The notes beneath the pieces were generated by a model. It did not search any database. It was not told where the DNA came from and saw only the letters and a list, made by a program, of their open reading frames with translations. A stretch of 64,000 nucleotides of DNA from Azadirachta indica (Eukaryota > Streptophyta > Magnoliopsida > Sapindales > Meliaceae), in contig CM040442.1 of the NCBI GenBank assembly GCA_022749755.1, positions 16,218,457 to 16,282,456 of the forward strand, read 5' to 3'. The translations under genes and the position numbers were made by a program. The stretch's first letter is position 1. The number at the start of each line of letters is the position of its first letter. Below, piece by piece: positions 22,800 through 34,315 of this stretch.

Positions 22800-23438
22800 G
22801 GAAAACTTCTTCTAAGGCTTTTTGCTTTCTCTTTTATCTTTCTTCATATGCTTGTAATGAGCCCATGAGTTCTTCAATGGTTATGGACTCTAAATCTTTT
22901 GTATCTTCAATTGGTATAATAATATGCTCAAATTTTGAATTTATGGAACGAAGAATTTTCTCCATAATTCGAACATTACTTAAGCTTTCTCTATTGCTTT
23001 TTAATTGATTAACAACTGCCAAAACTTTAAAAAAGTACTCACAGATTGATTTCCATTATTTCATATATAAAGATTTTAACTCACCTCATAGAGTTTGAAG
23101 ACGTACATTCTTCACTTTTTCGATACCTTTGTATAAAGTTTGAAGCATCTCCTATGCTTCTTTGGTGGTGGTTGCATTTGAAATCTTTTCAAAACCATTT
23201 TCATCCAATACTTGATAGATGAGGTAGAGAACTTTCTTGTCTCTTTCTCTAAATCCTTTAAAAGATCTTTATGAACTTGAATAAAGGTGGCCTCATCTTT
23301 TGACACATCAAACCCTTTCTCTACAACTTCTCACGTATCTTGAGCTCTTAGCAAAGCTTTCATCTTAATGCTCCAATTATCGTAGTTGTTTTTGGTGAGC
23401 ATTGAAACTTGGAAGAGAGCCATTTCATTACTTGCCAT
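22800..23438 (-). pseudogene. Copia gag region
   Basis: ATG at 23438 opens a typical copia gag (starting MASNEMALFQ, then a pattern YDNWSIKMKALL). A TGA replaces the expected Trp codon after LLRAQD (about 23340). Downstream pieces (23306-23112 and 23022-22834) continue with the SIEELMGSLQAYEER-like end. A CCHC zinc knuckle would follow near 22550. The protein would form the virus-like particle. Confidence 0.75.
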
Positions 23439-23455
23439 GGTCGTTCAGACCTTAA

Positions 23456-23466
23456 CTCTGATACCA
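23456..23466 (-). other. tRNA-iMet primer-binding site of copia element
   Basis: Minus strand reads TGGTATCAGAG, complementary to the 3' end of plant initiator tRNA-Met. It lies three bases inside the 5' LTR, the usual spacing. Confidence 0.9.
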
Positions 23467-23469
23467 CTT

Positions 23470-23892
23470 TGTTGGAAGGAAGAGGGTTTATATTAGAAAA
23501 GGAGATAAATTTGTTAGGAATAATTATGTATAATGAGGGAGAAGCTTACAATCTTATTAATTTTTAATTTTTAGCTTGATATACAATAGAAGAACTCATT
23601 GTTATTTATAGTATGCCACCTTCTTAATTAACGGTTAAGATTATGCCAATATATATATAATTTAATGGTTATAAATCTTTTTCTAAAAATATTCACAATA
23701 ATATCTACATATTTACTACAAATATCTAGGTATTTTTTACAAATATCTAGATTTTTATCACCAAATATATTGATATTTATTTAATAAATATTTAGATATT
23801 TTCTTACAAATTTTTAAAAATTGGATTATACTACTTTTAGGCCCAAATCATACAACCCAACTTATTTTAGGGTAAAATCAAGTTTAATTTCT
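23470..23892 (-). repeat. 5' LTR of the younger copia element
   Basis: About 423 bp, ending (minus strand) in ...TTCCAACA directly before the primer site. It is homologous over its length to 18936-19361. The outer end lacks the terminal TGT found in the partner and is followed by the target duplication GATGA. Confidence 0.88.
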
Positions 23893-24834
23893 GATGATTC
23901 TTATATAAGAGAAGGGTATAATTGATTTTGGATTGTCTTATAAAGAGGAGAAAAGTTAGATTTGTTTGCCTTCAAAATAGTGATTATACTAAAGATCTCA
24001 GCTCTATAAAAAATTATTTTGGTCACGTTTTTATGATAGGTTTGGTGGTTGTTTCATGGTCATCAAAGTAGTTGCCTATTTATCATCAACTACTGAAGCT
24101 AAGTACTTAGCTATAGCATCTTGCGCCTATCAAGCTATTTGGTTGAGAAGGATCCTTGACGAGCTTCATTTCAAGTTGGAAAGGCCTACATTACATTTTG
24201 TATGTCAATAGTTTATCAATCAAACTCTACAAAAATCCTGTTCTACATGAACTAAGGAAGTGTACTGGGATGTATCACTAGTTTTTTACAGAATTTGGTA
24301 GAATATAAAGCAATTGACTTTATTTCCTTTAAGAATGAAGATAAATTGTTGACATATTTGCCAAGCCCTTTAATTGGTGTTTGCAATTTAAAAAATTCAA
24401 TTTGGAGGAGGGTCTTTGGCAATTCTTTTTAAATGGTGTTTTAAAACATTCAGTTTTAAGGAAAGAATGTTATGAATATTGTATTAATGGGCCACTTCAT
24501 TTTCTAATTTTAAATAATAATGGAGCATGTTCATGAAAGCTCCACAAGTCTAGAAAACATAATTACGGGTATTCTAATTAGTACATTTTTTTTGGCATTA
24601 GCAGTGCTTGTTTTCTCATAGGTTGTTATATGGGTAGCAATGAATAGTTGTTTAACTATAATTACAGGGCATGTTCTATCATGAGTAGTGCATGTTTATG
24701 ATGGTTGTTATTTCATTTTCTAATATAAGAAGTGACGTAATTGAGTCATAGCATCAAGTAAAGTGTTCTTTTTCTTTACAATTTTATTTATGTTTATTTC
24801 TATTAATGGCCTTTATTCCTATTAATTTTCTACA
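23893..24834 (+). mobile_element. Older Ty1-copia element, right fragment with 3' LTR
   Basis: Continues the plus-strand copia reading from 18935: the RT/RNase H junction (pattern FGLSYKEE, then TDSDY-like and VSWSSKQ-like words across frameshifts), RNase H (about 24030-24400, AYQAIWLRRILDELHF), a purine tract (24459-24467) and a 3' LTR from TGTTATGAAT (24468) to TTTCTACA (24834). Frame changes and stops show it is old. Its 5' half is missing. Confidence 0.75.
24468..24834 (+). repeat. 3' LTR of the older copia element
   Basis: About 367 bp beginning TG after a purine tract (AAGGAAAGAA) and ending CA. It carries a TATA-like word (TAATATAAG near 24721). No second LTR was found in the window. 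Confidence 0.55.
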
Positions 24835-24957
24835 GGGATAGTTCCTAAAATATATGAGTGGTGTACATCTACCTCGCTGACAATAAAATTGAGCTACATA
24901 TTATTGTACGCATTTCAAGGACAGACCCTAATGGGCTGTCAATAATATCAAAATCTA

Positions 24958-25380
24958 CATACTTCAATATGATTAGGATTAGATTAAAATAGGCCTGTAA
25001 GTATATTTCCTTTTATAGTTAATTAATTTCTTCGAAAGATAAAAAGGTGGAAAATTATAAAAGCAAGTAGATTTAATTCGTGCAAGGAATTACCATTTTA
25101 ATACCCAACAATTGAGTAATCAATATTTTCTAGTCAACATTTATTTACTTTGATACATAAAGATAGTTTGAAGAACTTTTGTGAACCACTATATTTCGCG
25201 AAATAACTTCAACCGTTAACTAACTTGACCAATGTCAACTATCAAATATCTTAATCTCTGGTCTGTCCACAAACACATTTTCATTCTCAAATCTCTTGCT
25301 TCTTTAAATTGTTTTTGCTCATATATTTTCTAGCCTATTTGTTCCTTAATCAATTTCTTTTGATCTTTAATCTTGAAATA
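24958..25380 (+). promoter_or_regulatory. Promoter and 5' leader of the CHX gene
   Basis: A TATA box TTATAAAAGC (25055-25064) lies about 320 bp before the ATG at 25381, so a leader of roughly 290 bases would be expected. The part 24958-25236 is duplicated at 18338-18610. No upstream copia sequence enters the TATA-proximal part, so the insertion complex ends just 5' of the promoter. Confidence 0.55.
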
Positions 25381-27879
25381 ATGGGATCTCGACCTCCTGC
25401 AAATATATCAAGTTACATGATTATGAATCATCCAATATCTTGTCAATACAATAAGTTAATCAACACCTATGGCATTTGGAATCGTGATCCTTTCAAATAC
25501 ACGACTCCTGTTCTATTGATGCAAGTTATTATCATTTTCGTTGTCACTAGAACCCTTTACGTTTTACTCCAACCTTTACATCAAACTACAATAATGGTGC
25601 AGATTATCGTAAGTTATCATTTCAATTAATTTCTGTATCTTATTTGTCTGTTTTATTAATTAACTAATATTATAATTTTTTCCTATTGCAGTCTGGTATA
25701 ATAATAGGACCATCAATTTTGGGAGAAACAACTTTTTTGGACAAGTTGTTTCCCTTAGGAAATAGGTATGTACTTAGAACGTGGTCTGAATTTGGGCTTG
25801 TCTTACACATGTTTGTGTTAGGAGTGCAGATTGACATGAGATTACTAAGGCATGTAAGAAGAAGAGCTGTGATAATTGGTGTGGCAACTAGTTTGTTGCC
25901 ATTAGTATTTGGGATGACAACCAACCATATTATACAACAGACTAGTAATTTAGATGTTGATTCAGCACTAGGAATGCCTCCTTCTGTTGTAATAAATTCC
26001 ATGTCTTCAGTGGTTGTAATAGTTGGCGTTCTTAAAGAACTCAGAATGCTAAGTTCAGAGCTTGGTCGCTTAGCTTCCTCTGCTGCAATGGTTAGTGATT
26101 TGTTTACTGTAGTGGCTAATGTTTTAGTGGTCAGTGTTATTGATTCTAAGAAAAATTCAGATCTAAAGCCATTATATGTATTTCCAACGGTAATCAGTTA
26201 TTACATTATTATGTTTTTCCTAGTTCGGCCATTGACAATGTGGATCGTTCGCCAAACCTCAGATGGAGAATCAATGAAGCAAACTCATTTCATAACAATA
26301 ATATGTCTGGTTCTGGGACTTAGTTTTGTTGGTAATTGTGTTTGCCAAGATGCTGTTATGGGTCCCTTCTTTTTTGGCTTGAGTTTACCAGACGGACCAC
26401 CATTAGGTTCACAATTAGTGCAAAAGCTTGATTTTTTAAATACTGGATTTCTAATTCCCATATTTTGTGCTATAAGTGGGATCAAAATGGAACTATACCT
26501 ATTAAATGATAGCACAGCGATAAAGATGGCCGTCATTATCGTAATGTGCTACTTAGGAAAGTTTATAGGTGTAATTTTACCATCACTATTTTTTGGCTTA
26601 TCTTTCTTGAAGGCTTTATGTCTTGCACTAATATTGTCTTGCAGAGGCATTGCTGAGTTAAGTATATATTGTAGATGGAAGGACACTAAGGTAAGCTCCC
26701 AAACCCTGAAATCCCATTTTATACCTTTCAAATTTTGATTTTCCTTATTTTTTTAACTTGCTATATATTGTTTATATTTAGGTCATCACTGCTCAGATAT
26801 TTGCTGTTGTGATAACTAGCATGGTGATCATAACTGGGATTGCCACAGCTATTGTCGGTTATCTTTATGACCCATCAAGAAGATACAGATTAGATGCAAG
26901 AAGAGCAATCCTGAAGTCGAAGCAAAACAATCTTCGCATATTGGTGTGCATAAACGATGATGACAACGTAAATCCGATAATAAGTCTTCTTGAAGTCTCT
27001 AATCCCACAAGAAATAGTCCTATAACTGCTTTTGTGCTCCAACTTATAGAATTAAGAGGTAGTGTAACGGCATTTCTTAATCCCCATCATCAACCATCAA
27101 ACTCTATAGTCGCTTCCTCTACACACATCATCAATGCTTTGAATCAATTTCAGCGTCGCTATTATGGGAATGTTGTGGTGCAACATTTCACAACAATTGC
27201 TCCTTACGCAAGTATGCATGATGATATATGCACCCTTGCACTTGACAAAAGAGCGGCCATTATAATTGTTCCCTTTCATAAACAATGGGGAGTTAATGGC
27301 ATGATGGAAACTTCTAATCTTCAAATAAGAGTTATAAATAAAAATGTGGTTGAGAAAGCTCCTTGTTCAGTTGGAATTCTAGTTTATCGTGGTGAAATGG
27401 TAAGCAGTCAATCACTGCTTGCAGGTAAGTCATTGTACCATGTTGTTATGCTTTTTATAGGCGGTGCTGATGATAGGGAAGCTCTAGCATACTGTAAACG
27501 GATGGCTGAGCATCCAAATATATGTCTCACATTGGTTTGTTTCAAAACGGGTGACGTCAACATATCACTTAAAGAGACTGATGATCTTGACAAGCAATTG
27601 ATCTGTAACACATTGAAAGACAGTATGGTAGGCAAGAAGATAATATACAAAGAGGATTTTGTGAAAGATGGAATAGGAACAACACGAGTTATTCAATCAT
27701 TGATAGATAATACAGTTGATTTATTCATAGTCGGTAAAAATCATGACCTAAATTCTAGTGTTACGTTAGGACTTTCAGAATGGATGGAGTATCCTGAGCT
27801 CGGGATTATTGGAGACACATTGGTGAATTCAAATGATACGTTTTCAATTCTAGTGGTGCAGCAACAGCAGGACAACTAA
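25381..27879 (+). CDS. CHX-family cation/H+ antiporter (three exons)
   Basis: Exons are 25381-25608, 25692-26690 and 26782-27879. Both introns (83 and 91 bp) start GTAAG, end AG and lie in phase 0, giving 774 residues, normal for the plant CHX branch of the CPA2 monovalent cation/proton antiporters. The first ATG in the frame is used. Residues about 40-430 form the transmembrane Na/H-exchanger domain (IIGPSILGET at 81, the conserved Asp in VSDLFTVVANV at residue 212, GLSLPDGPPLG, YLYDPSRRY just after the last helix). Residues about 445-774 form the soluble tail with two USP-like halves (RILVCINDDDN; LVVQQQ near the end). Such proteins exchange K+ or other cations for H+ in endomembranes or the plasma membrane, and many are pollen-expressed. 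No disruption is seen. The subtype cannot be fixed from memory. Confidence 0.93.
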
Positions 27880-30488
27880 GACTAATTAAGCTTTACCATT
27901 TATAAAATCATACACATAGCATGTAAAGAGAGATTTTGAAGTAATTTAGTCTAATTCTTAGTGTATATTTGAAATTTTATTAGCTTTTAAAATAGTTATT
28001 TATTTTATGATTTTGCTCTAAAAATTGTGTTTGATAAAACTTTTTTGAAAATTTGACATTATTAAAGAAAATAGTTACTACAATGATTAGTTCTATAAAC
28101 TAATTTTTTAAAATTTGATTATTTGATGAAATGATGATTATATGAGGTAAAATACAAAATAACATCTTTTTATCAAAATATTAAATTTTTAAAATACCCT
28201 TAAGAATAAAATGATTAATTAATATTTTAATCTCATAATTTTAAAAGGAAATGTCATATATAAACTCCTTGTACTTGCCAAACAATATGATTGAATCTCA
28301 ATGAAACTCAATGAAACCCCAAAAGGACAATATTCCCTCTACTAATTTTAGTCGATTAGGGTTTATGGCTACATAACACAATATAAAGGATTGATTAATT
28401 AATTTTTAAATTATACAAAATAAATTTGAAAAAGGGGCTTTATTAAAAATCAAATTCTTTCTTTAATATTTTAGCTTTGTGAGTAACAAGTCTAGTAGCG
28501 CAATCAACCATTGATATTACTAAGCTCTAGATTTCTTAATTCATGCACTGGTAAGATCATTTATAATATTTGAAAAATAAAGGAGGATAAAACACAATAT
28601 ATATATATATATAAAAACACATATACAACTTGTGTGATTTAAAATTGTCTAAGTTAAGCATAAATATCTGAATAGTGCTATATATCATACATACATACAT
28701 ATACATATACATATACATACACACATATACACTCACAAATATATATATATATATATATATACATAACTAAATTCGGAAAACTATACGACATTGAGATAAA
28801 ATAGTATTAATAATTCAATTATTACGATTCTTTAGATTAAGCAATGGAAGAAATCTTTCACACTTGGGTATTTTATTAATGTTTATGTTAAGACTTTTAT
28901 TGACATTGTATGACAATTAAATATATTTGAAGAATTTTTAATTATGAAAATTGTTATTTTTTAAATTAAATTTCATGTATGTTAGTTTTCTAGTTTTTTT
29001 TAGAATTAGTTAATTGTTAAAGTTTAACTAGAAAACATAAATTTACTATTCTAAAATTCAAAGGAAAGAATGACTTTTGGAAATAAGGAGTTCAGCAAGT
29101 AAGAATCCTTCCTAATTTAATAGATTTTTTTCGTTAAGGAATAAGGAATCGAATATCCTCTTTGGACTAGGTTTTATATTTTTGTGTCAATAAAAATTAT
29201 TTTTCAGAATTTGTGAAACCTTCCGATGCGTGAAAACCTAGTTTAAAGAGATCTCCTTCATAAGTATGATTTTTGTTTTCTAAGTTATTCATCTTTTTCC
29301 TTACGCTTTAATTGAGACCAACTTAGTGAGAATTATTTGCATGTGATTCCTATTATATAAATTTAAAGATTTAAATCTCTTACATGTTGTGAAGACAATT
29401 TGGTTGTGTTCTTTTAGAGAGAAACTTAAATTTTTTTGGGAGAAGTAGTCTAGTTCGTTGAAGAGAGTCTGACGACATAAAAATAAGAGGATCTCGCAAA
29501 ATAAGATTATTTAAGAAGATTCTACACCATAACAACAATGAAGAGAAGTCTGTGGCTTATATAAATCAATTGGTATTTTTATCATCTTATTTCTTAGTAA
29601 ATTATTTTTCTCTAAACTTGATTTCATGGATGTAGGATTGGAAAATACGAGTCAGATTAAAATATTGTGTCTTTGTTATTTTATTTGTGACTTATTGATT
29701 AGATTAATTGTAGAATTAATTGATATATATTAATGAATTAATTAATTAAAATTGGCAATATACCTACTAAGCAAATCTTTCAGTTTATTATATAACTAAT
29801 TACCAGAGTAAAAAGTAGCCTTTACAAATTAATAAAGTAAAAGATTACTTTTTTGTCAATTAATAGGCAAAATTAAGAAAATTTTAAAAGTTAAAAATTA
29901 TTGTCACGGCTAACATGTTAAATCTGGAATAATGCATATCAAGCATAAATTAATAGACTATTTTGTTACAATAATCATAAATTGACATGTATTGTAAATT
30001 CATCTTTATCATTATTTTTTTAGAAATTTACCACTAATAAAGAAATTTTAAGAAATGAAAACTCAATATAAAAAAGCTAAGAATTGTTTCATCTATTATA
30101 TTAATTCAGATCATTAAATTAGCTTCAATTATTGATGACTAAGATACTTAGTTTGATTAGAAATTTTTAATTTTAATAGTGAGAAAATTATTCTATAGGT
30201 TCAAAACGACATATACTATACATAAACTATAATAAAAAATTATAGATAATATATACCACATAAATAAAAGCAAAACTAAAAGAAAAATCTTAAAGTAAAG
30301 AAATTAGAAAGAATAACACGTGTTTATATACAAACATCATTGTGCAAATATAAAAATGAAATCTTAAAAAGGATGATTAAGAGGCAATATATATATATAT
30401 ATATATATATATGAAAACTAGTTTTATAAGTTATGTACATTTTAAAATATATATCAAATTTTAAAATTTAGATTACATATAATAATAA
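27880..30488. other. AT-rich intergenic DNA with microsatellites
   Basis: No gene seen. It contains a TA run at 28598-28614, CATA/CACA-type runs around 28688-28735, a 23-bp AT run at 28739-28761 and another at 30387-30412. Confidence 0.5.
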
Positions 30489-30489
30489 T

Positions 30490-31458
30490 TGTCATGCGAG
30501 AATATTAATCATGGCATGCATAAGTATCTACAATAGAAACCACATGGGAATATCAAGGAGGACAACCCAATTGGCTTGTTCTAGAGTAGCCAACTTCAAT
30601 AAAAGTATATTAGGAATAATATTGAGGAGGACTACCAATGTGGTCTGTGCAGAGGATGATCCATGTGGAAGAGTTGAGATGCTAAGGACAAAATTTACCT
30701 CGATGGAAAGAAAAATTCCAGCATGGATGGAAGTAAGATGATCTGTGAAGGAAAGCTCATCTTGGTGCATCCGAAGGTGAGTTCTGGCGTGAATCATAAT
30801 GTGCTGAGATTTGAATCAAACACATTGCATAACCTGGGTGTGCCATGTCAAGCGGCCACTACTTCCAGATTTATCAAAAACTCAAGACGTAAGATCACAT
30901 TGTATTGTCATGACGGTATCAAGTGAGTCAGGCTACTTGCTTAGCTAAAGCTCATCCATAAAAAACTCTATGCGTAAAAACCACGCCATATTGTGGCGTT
31001 GGTTATAAAGCATGAAATGGCAATAAATTGGCTGCCAGCAGAGCATTGTTACCAAGAGTGAGGAAACCAATAGATGGATGGGCAATATGTTGATGTGGCA
31101 CAAGCAATGAGCCCTTTTTCTCCTAACGGTTATAAAACATAAGGACGGATTGAGGTACGGGGCTCTCTTATCTCTCACTTTCTCTCTTTTAGACCAAAAA
31201 GTTGGCCAGATTTGCAATTGGTTTTCTCGCTATATTTATTTTGGAATTGATTAACTGAATTGACCATCGGAATACCCATGTTCGGGCAAACCTAAGGACA
31301 TTTCGGCGAACAGGTTCGCTCCACGCGTTGTCGTGATTATTTGGAGCTCTTTGGTGTGCTTTTGCTTTTGGTAGGCTTTCTTCACATACAAATAAATTTT
31401 ATTTATTGAATTTTGTCAAGCATGAGATCATTACTTGGTGAAATTTTTGGTGTTAACA
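30490..31458 (+). repeat. Gypsy-like LTR (probable) ending at a primer-site-like motif
   Basis: The right end reads ...GGTGTTAACA (to 31458), directly followed by TTTTGCATTGTCTGTGGGCAA. This is a decayed form of TTGGCGCCGTCTGTGGGAA, the sequence that follows many plant Ty3-gypsy 5' LTRs as primer-binding site. A TATA box (TTATAAAAC, about 31130) lies about 330 bp before the end, as expected for U3/R. The region is more GC-rich than its surroundings. The left boundary (TGTCATGCG at 30490) is a guess. The short ORFs at 30511-30926 are not recognisable proteins. No gag or pol follows. Confidence 0.5.
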
Positions 31459-31799
31459 TTTTGCATTGTCTGTGGGCAATGCAACAAAAGCTTACTGATG
31501 GTAGCAAAGGTTTATGGTAGTAAGCGATGACGTAAAAGTACCTCTTTGACATGCTTATAGATAAGAGAAATTCGAGTTTCCTCATCTCTATTCTTTATAT
31601 TTTTCATATTTTATTAGAACTTGAAATTTAAATCTCCTCATACATGTGTTAAATTTGGGGTTATTCGTCCATATTTATTAAGAGGAAATTCTTACGTATA
31701 GATAGGAGAAGTTTAATTTATATAGTAAAAAAACGAAATCACGTTGGTCACTTATTAGTTAGGGTTGTTCCTTGATTGTACATACACACACACAATCAA

Positions 31800-32100
31800 A
31801 CAATATCTTCAAAGGCTGATAATATAGCCAATCATGGGCTTCTTTGCGGTGATTTCTCTTGGTGTAATGAACCCACTTTGAGAGTTGGACAAGGCTTTTC
31901 CAATTATCATTTTATTAGTTAACTCTTCATGCTTAGCTTCTGGTCGGTTTGTCATTTTATTAGTTAGGACGCTCAAGGCTTTGCAATGTTGTTGTTAAGA
32001 GGTAAGGCTCATTATGCAGCTTGTTTCTGCTTCATTTCTTGACTTGTTCTTAATGCATTTTCCTCATTTTATTGAGATGTATTTGAAAAAAGAAAAAAAT
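31800..32100 (+). pseudogene. LINE tail: end of RNase H-like domain
   Basis: From 31815 the plus strand reads ADNIANHGLLCGDFSW, the pattern that closes the RNase H domain of plant LINE ORF2 (ADxLANxG...). It is followed by a short T-rich tail and an A-rich stretch near 32085-32105. A similar tail occurs at 51757. Only the last tens of codons remain. Confidence 0.45.
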
Positions 32101-32104
32101 GCAA

Positions 32105-33766
32105 AGAAAAGTTAGGGCTAGAAAGAACTTAATTAAAAGCTACGTTGTTAAATAAATCGGTTTAAACTTAGCATAGAACCAATAAAAAACGTAAATGAAT
32201 TCTTGGATAAAATATATATAAGCAGCCTATATACATAACTAACAAATTAAGGGATGATGTGAATAAGGCTTGTAATTTGTTTTCTCTCGACAAGATAATA
32301 AAGTTATTTTGTTGATGACATTCATCTGTATTCTTCCTTTTTTTCCCATCAAAACTAGTCTATCTAGGATTTATTCTTGAATAAACATCTCGGTTCTTGT
32401 TTCCATAACTTATTTTAATAGAAAACTACCAATCAACTTGGATACGATCAAAATTATGGTGATTTTCATCTATATTATGCTTAAAGATTAATATTGCATG
32501 TTTGAATAGTTTGAGATTGTAACCTTTATGATTTAGATACATGATATACTAATACAAAGTTTGAGGACCAACACCATTTTAAGACTCTTAATTTGCTTTT
32601 AATATATGTGAACTATAATAACGTGATAACTGCACCAATTTGATTATTATTATATGATATTGTTTCTATAGTACTTAATATATTCTTGGCATGATAAAAC
32701 AAAATAAATGTTATTAAATGTTTTAAATACTAGGTGAGTTTGAAATTTCATTCAAGATTAAATTAATAATGAACGAGAAAATTGTGCATTTGATTAGATT
32801 GCATGTTAAAAGAATTATTACCATGTTAATTTGTTAGAGTTTCTTGATTGCATAAATATGTCATGAAATTGATAGCTAGTGTAGATTCTTAAAACCTTAT
32901 AAGTTTTTACCTCGTTTGATTTAGATCTTCTTGTTGATTTTGCTTGCTTTAGTGATTTTTTAATTTTATTTTATATGTTGTTTTTATTTTAATTTGGTTA
33001 AACTAAATTTTATTTATATGCCTTACATTCATATAAGGGTTCTTGTATTTATTTTAGATTTAATAATAAAGAAACATTTATTTAACCCATTTTTTGTAGA
33101 CTCGACCTTATGAGTGCTTATTATACTATAATTGATTTGTATACTTGCAAGGTTAATTTAGATTATAGAATATTTAATTTTAAAATAACTTGAATTTTAC
33201 AGCATTTACCCATATCCATATTCAATGCAGATCAAAATGAAAAAAAAAAAGAAGGTCAAACTCAAGAAAATCTAATGTGTATTCTATTTTCATTCAAAAC
33301 TTTTCTAGGCCCGAAATATCTCTCAATAACTCTCCTACTCATTTGTGCAACTACAAGGCCTAGTCTATATCATATATAGTTGATACATAACAATTTTTTA
33401 TTTTCACTTTCCAAAAGAAAAAAATTGAAACTATTGCTCAATTATTAACTAAAACCATGTTGTTACTATTTTTAATACGTCATATATAGTTGATAAATCT
33501 ACACCTGAAAAATGTTTATTTTTACTCTCATAATTAATATAATTATACTCTCTCAAATAATGAAATAAAAAGGATTTAAACCTGTTCATTTATTTCTTGA
33601 GGGAAGAGAGAGATGAGAAACCGCTTCCCCTATTTTTATTATGTATACAATCATGTCAAGAAAAAAAAAAATCTTATCATGAAACACAATAAAATCTAGT
33701 AAAAGTCTTCAATTTCATATATGACAAATAAATTATATTTAGAAATTAGAAATATTTGACTTTAAC
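32105..33766. other. AT-rich intergenic DNA
   Basis: Nothing recognisable. No ORF of note on either strand. Confidence 0.4.
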
Positions 33767-34307
33767 TAGGGATGGGCAAAATCCCCTATGAGTTTGGAGT
33801 CTTATGAGAATCTGCTACAAATAAGTAAAATTGAGATAATATAATAAGGAATGGGGAGAGATTAATACCCATATTATTAATAGGGTAGAGAACGGTTTAG
33901 TACTCCTCATCCCATCTTGCCCTATTCTCCATATATATAAAATAAAATACTATAATATATATTTTTTTAAAAAATAATGTAAATATATACAAACAATATT
34001 TAATTAAAAAAATTATAATTCATAATTTTTTATCCTATGAAGTAGTAAAGTTTATATTTTTAATATAATTATCACATTAAATAATATCATAATATATTAA
34101 TAAAAGTTTTCATTAGTATTTAGTCTAAATAAATATGAAAATGGAAAAAATAAGTGAGGTTGGGGAATCCGTTTCTCGTATAAAGATTCTCTATTCCTAC
34201 CCTATTATATTTAATTGAGAAATAGGATAGGGAATGAGGATCAAAATTAAAATAGGGTGGAACGGGAAAGTTCTCCCCACCTCTACCTTCTCTCATTGCC
34301 ATCCCTA
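33767..34307. mobile_element. hAT-type MITE, 541 bp
   Basis: The ends are inverted: TAGGGATGGGCAA at the left and, reversed, TAGGGATGGCAA at the right. The element is bracketed by an 8-bp duplication with one difference (ACTTTAAC 33759-33766, ACTTTAAA 34308-34315). Eight-base duplications and TA(G)GG-type ends are known for hAT transposons. No transposase is present, so it is non-autonomous. The 60-codon minus-strand ORF inside is a chance ORF. Confidence 0.85.
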
Positions 34308-34315
34308 ACTTTAAA

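Larger units (their letters stand above)
18936..23892 (-). mobile_element. Nearly full-length Ty1-copia retrotransposon, inactive
   Basis: A complete minus-strand structure: 5' LTR (23470-23892), tRNA-iMet primer site (23456-23466, TGGTATCAGAG on the minus strand), gag, protease, integrase, RT and RNase H, polypurine tract (19363-19371) and 3' LTR (18936-19361). It is flanked by the 5-bp direct repeat GATGA (18931-18935 and 23893-23897, the right copy abutting an LTR end that has lost its last bases). Length is about 4.96 kb, normal for copia. It is dead: gag has a TGA where Trp is expected, the integrase SDxGGEF is SNCGGEF, the RT YVDD is YVNN, and there are frameshifts. It inserted into an older copia element of opposite orientation. 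Confidence 0.92.

Noticed and set aside
26285..27650. Minus-strand ORFs opposite the CHX exons
   Set aside because: Antisense shadows of a well-supported coding sequence.
30511..30926. Small ORFs at 30.5-30.9 kb as a gene
   Set aside because: They overlap the gypsy-like LTR, occur on both strands and match no protein I know.
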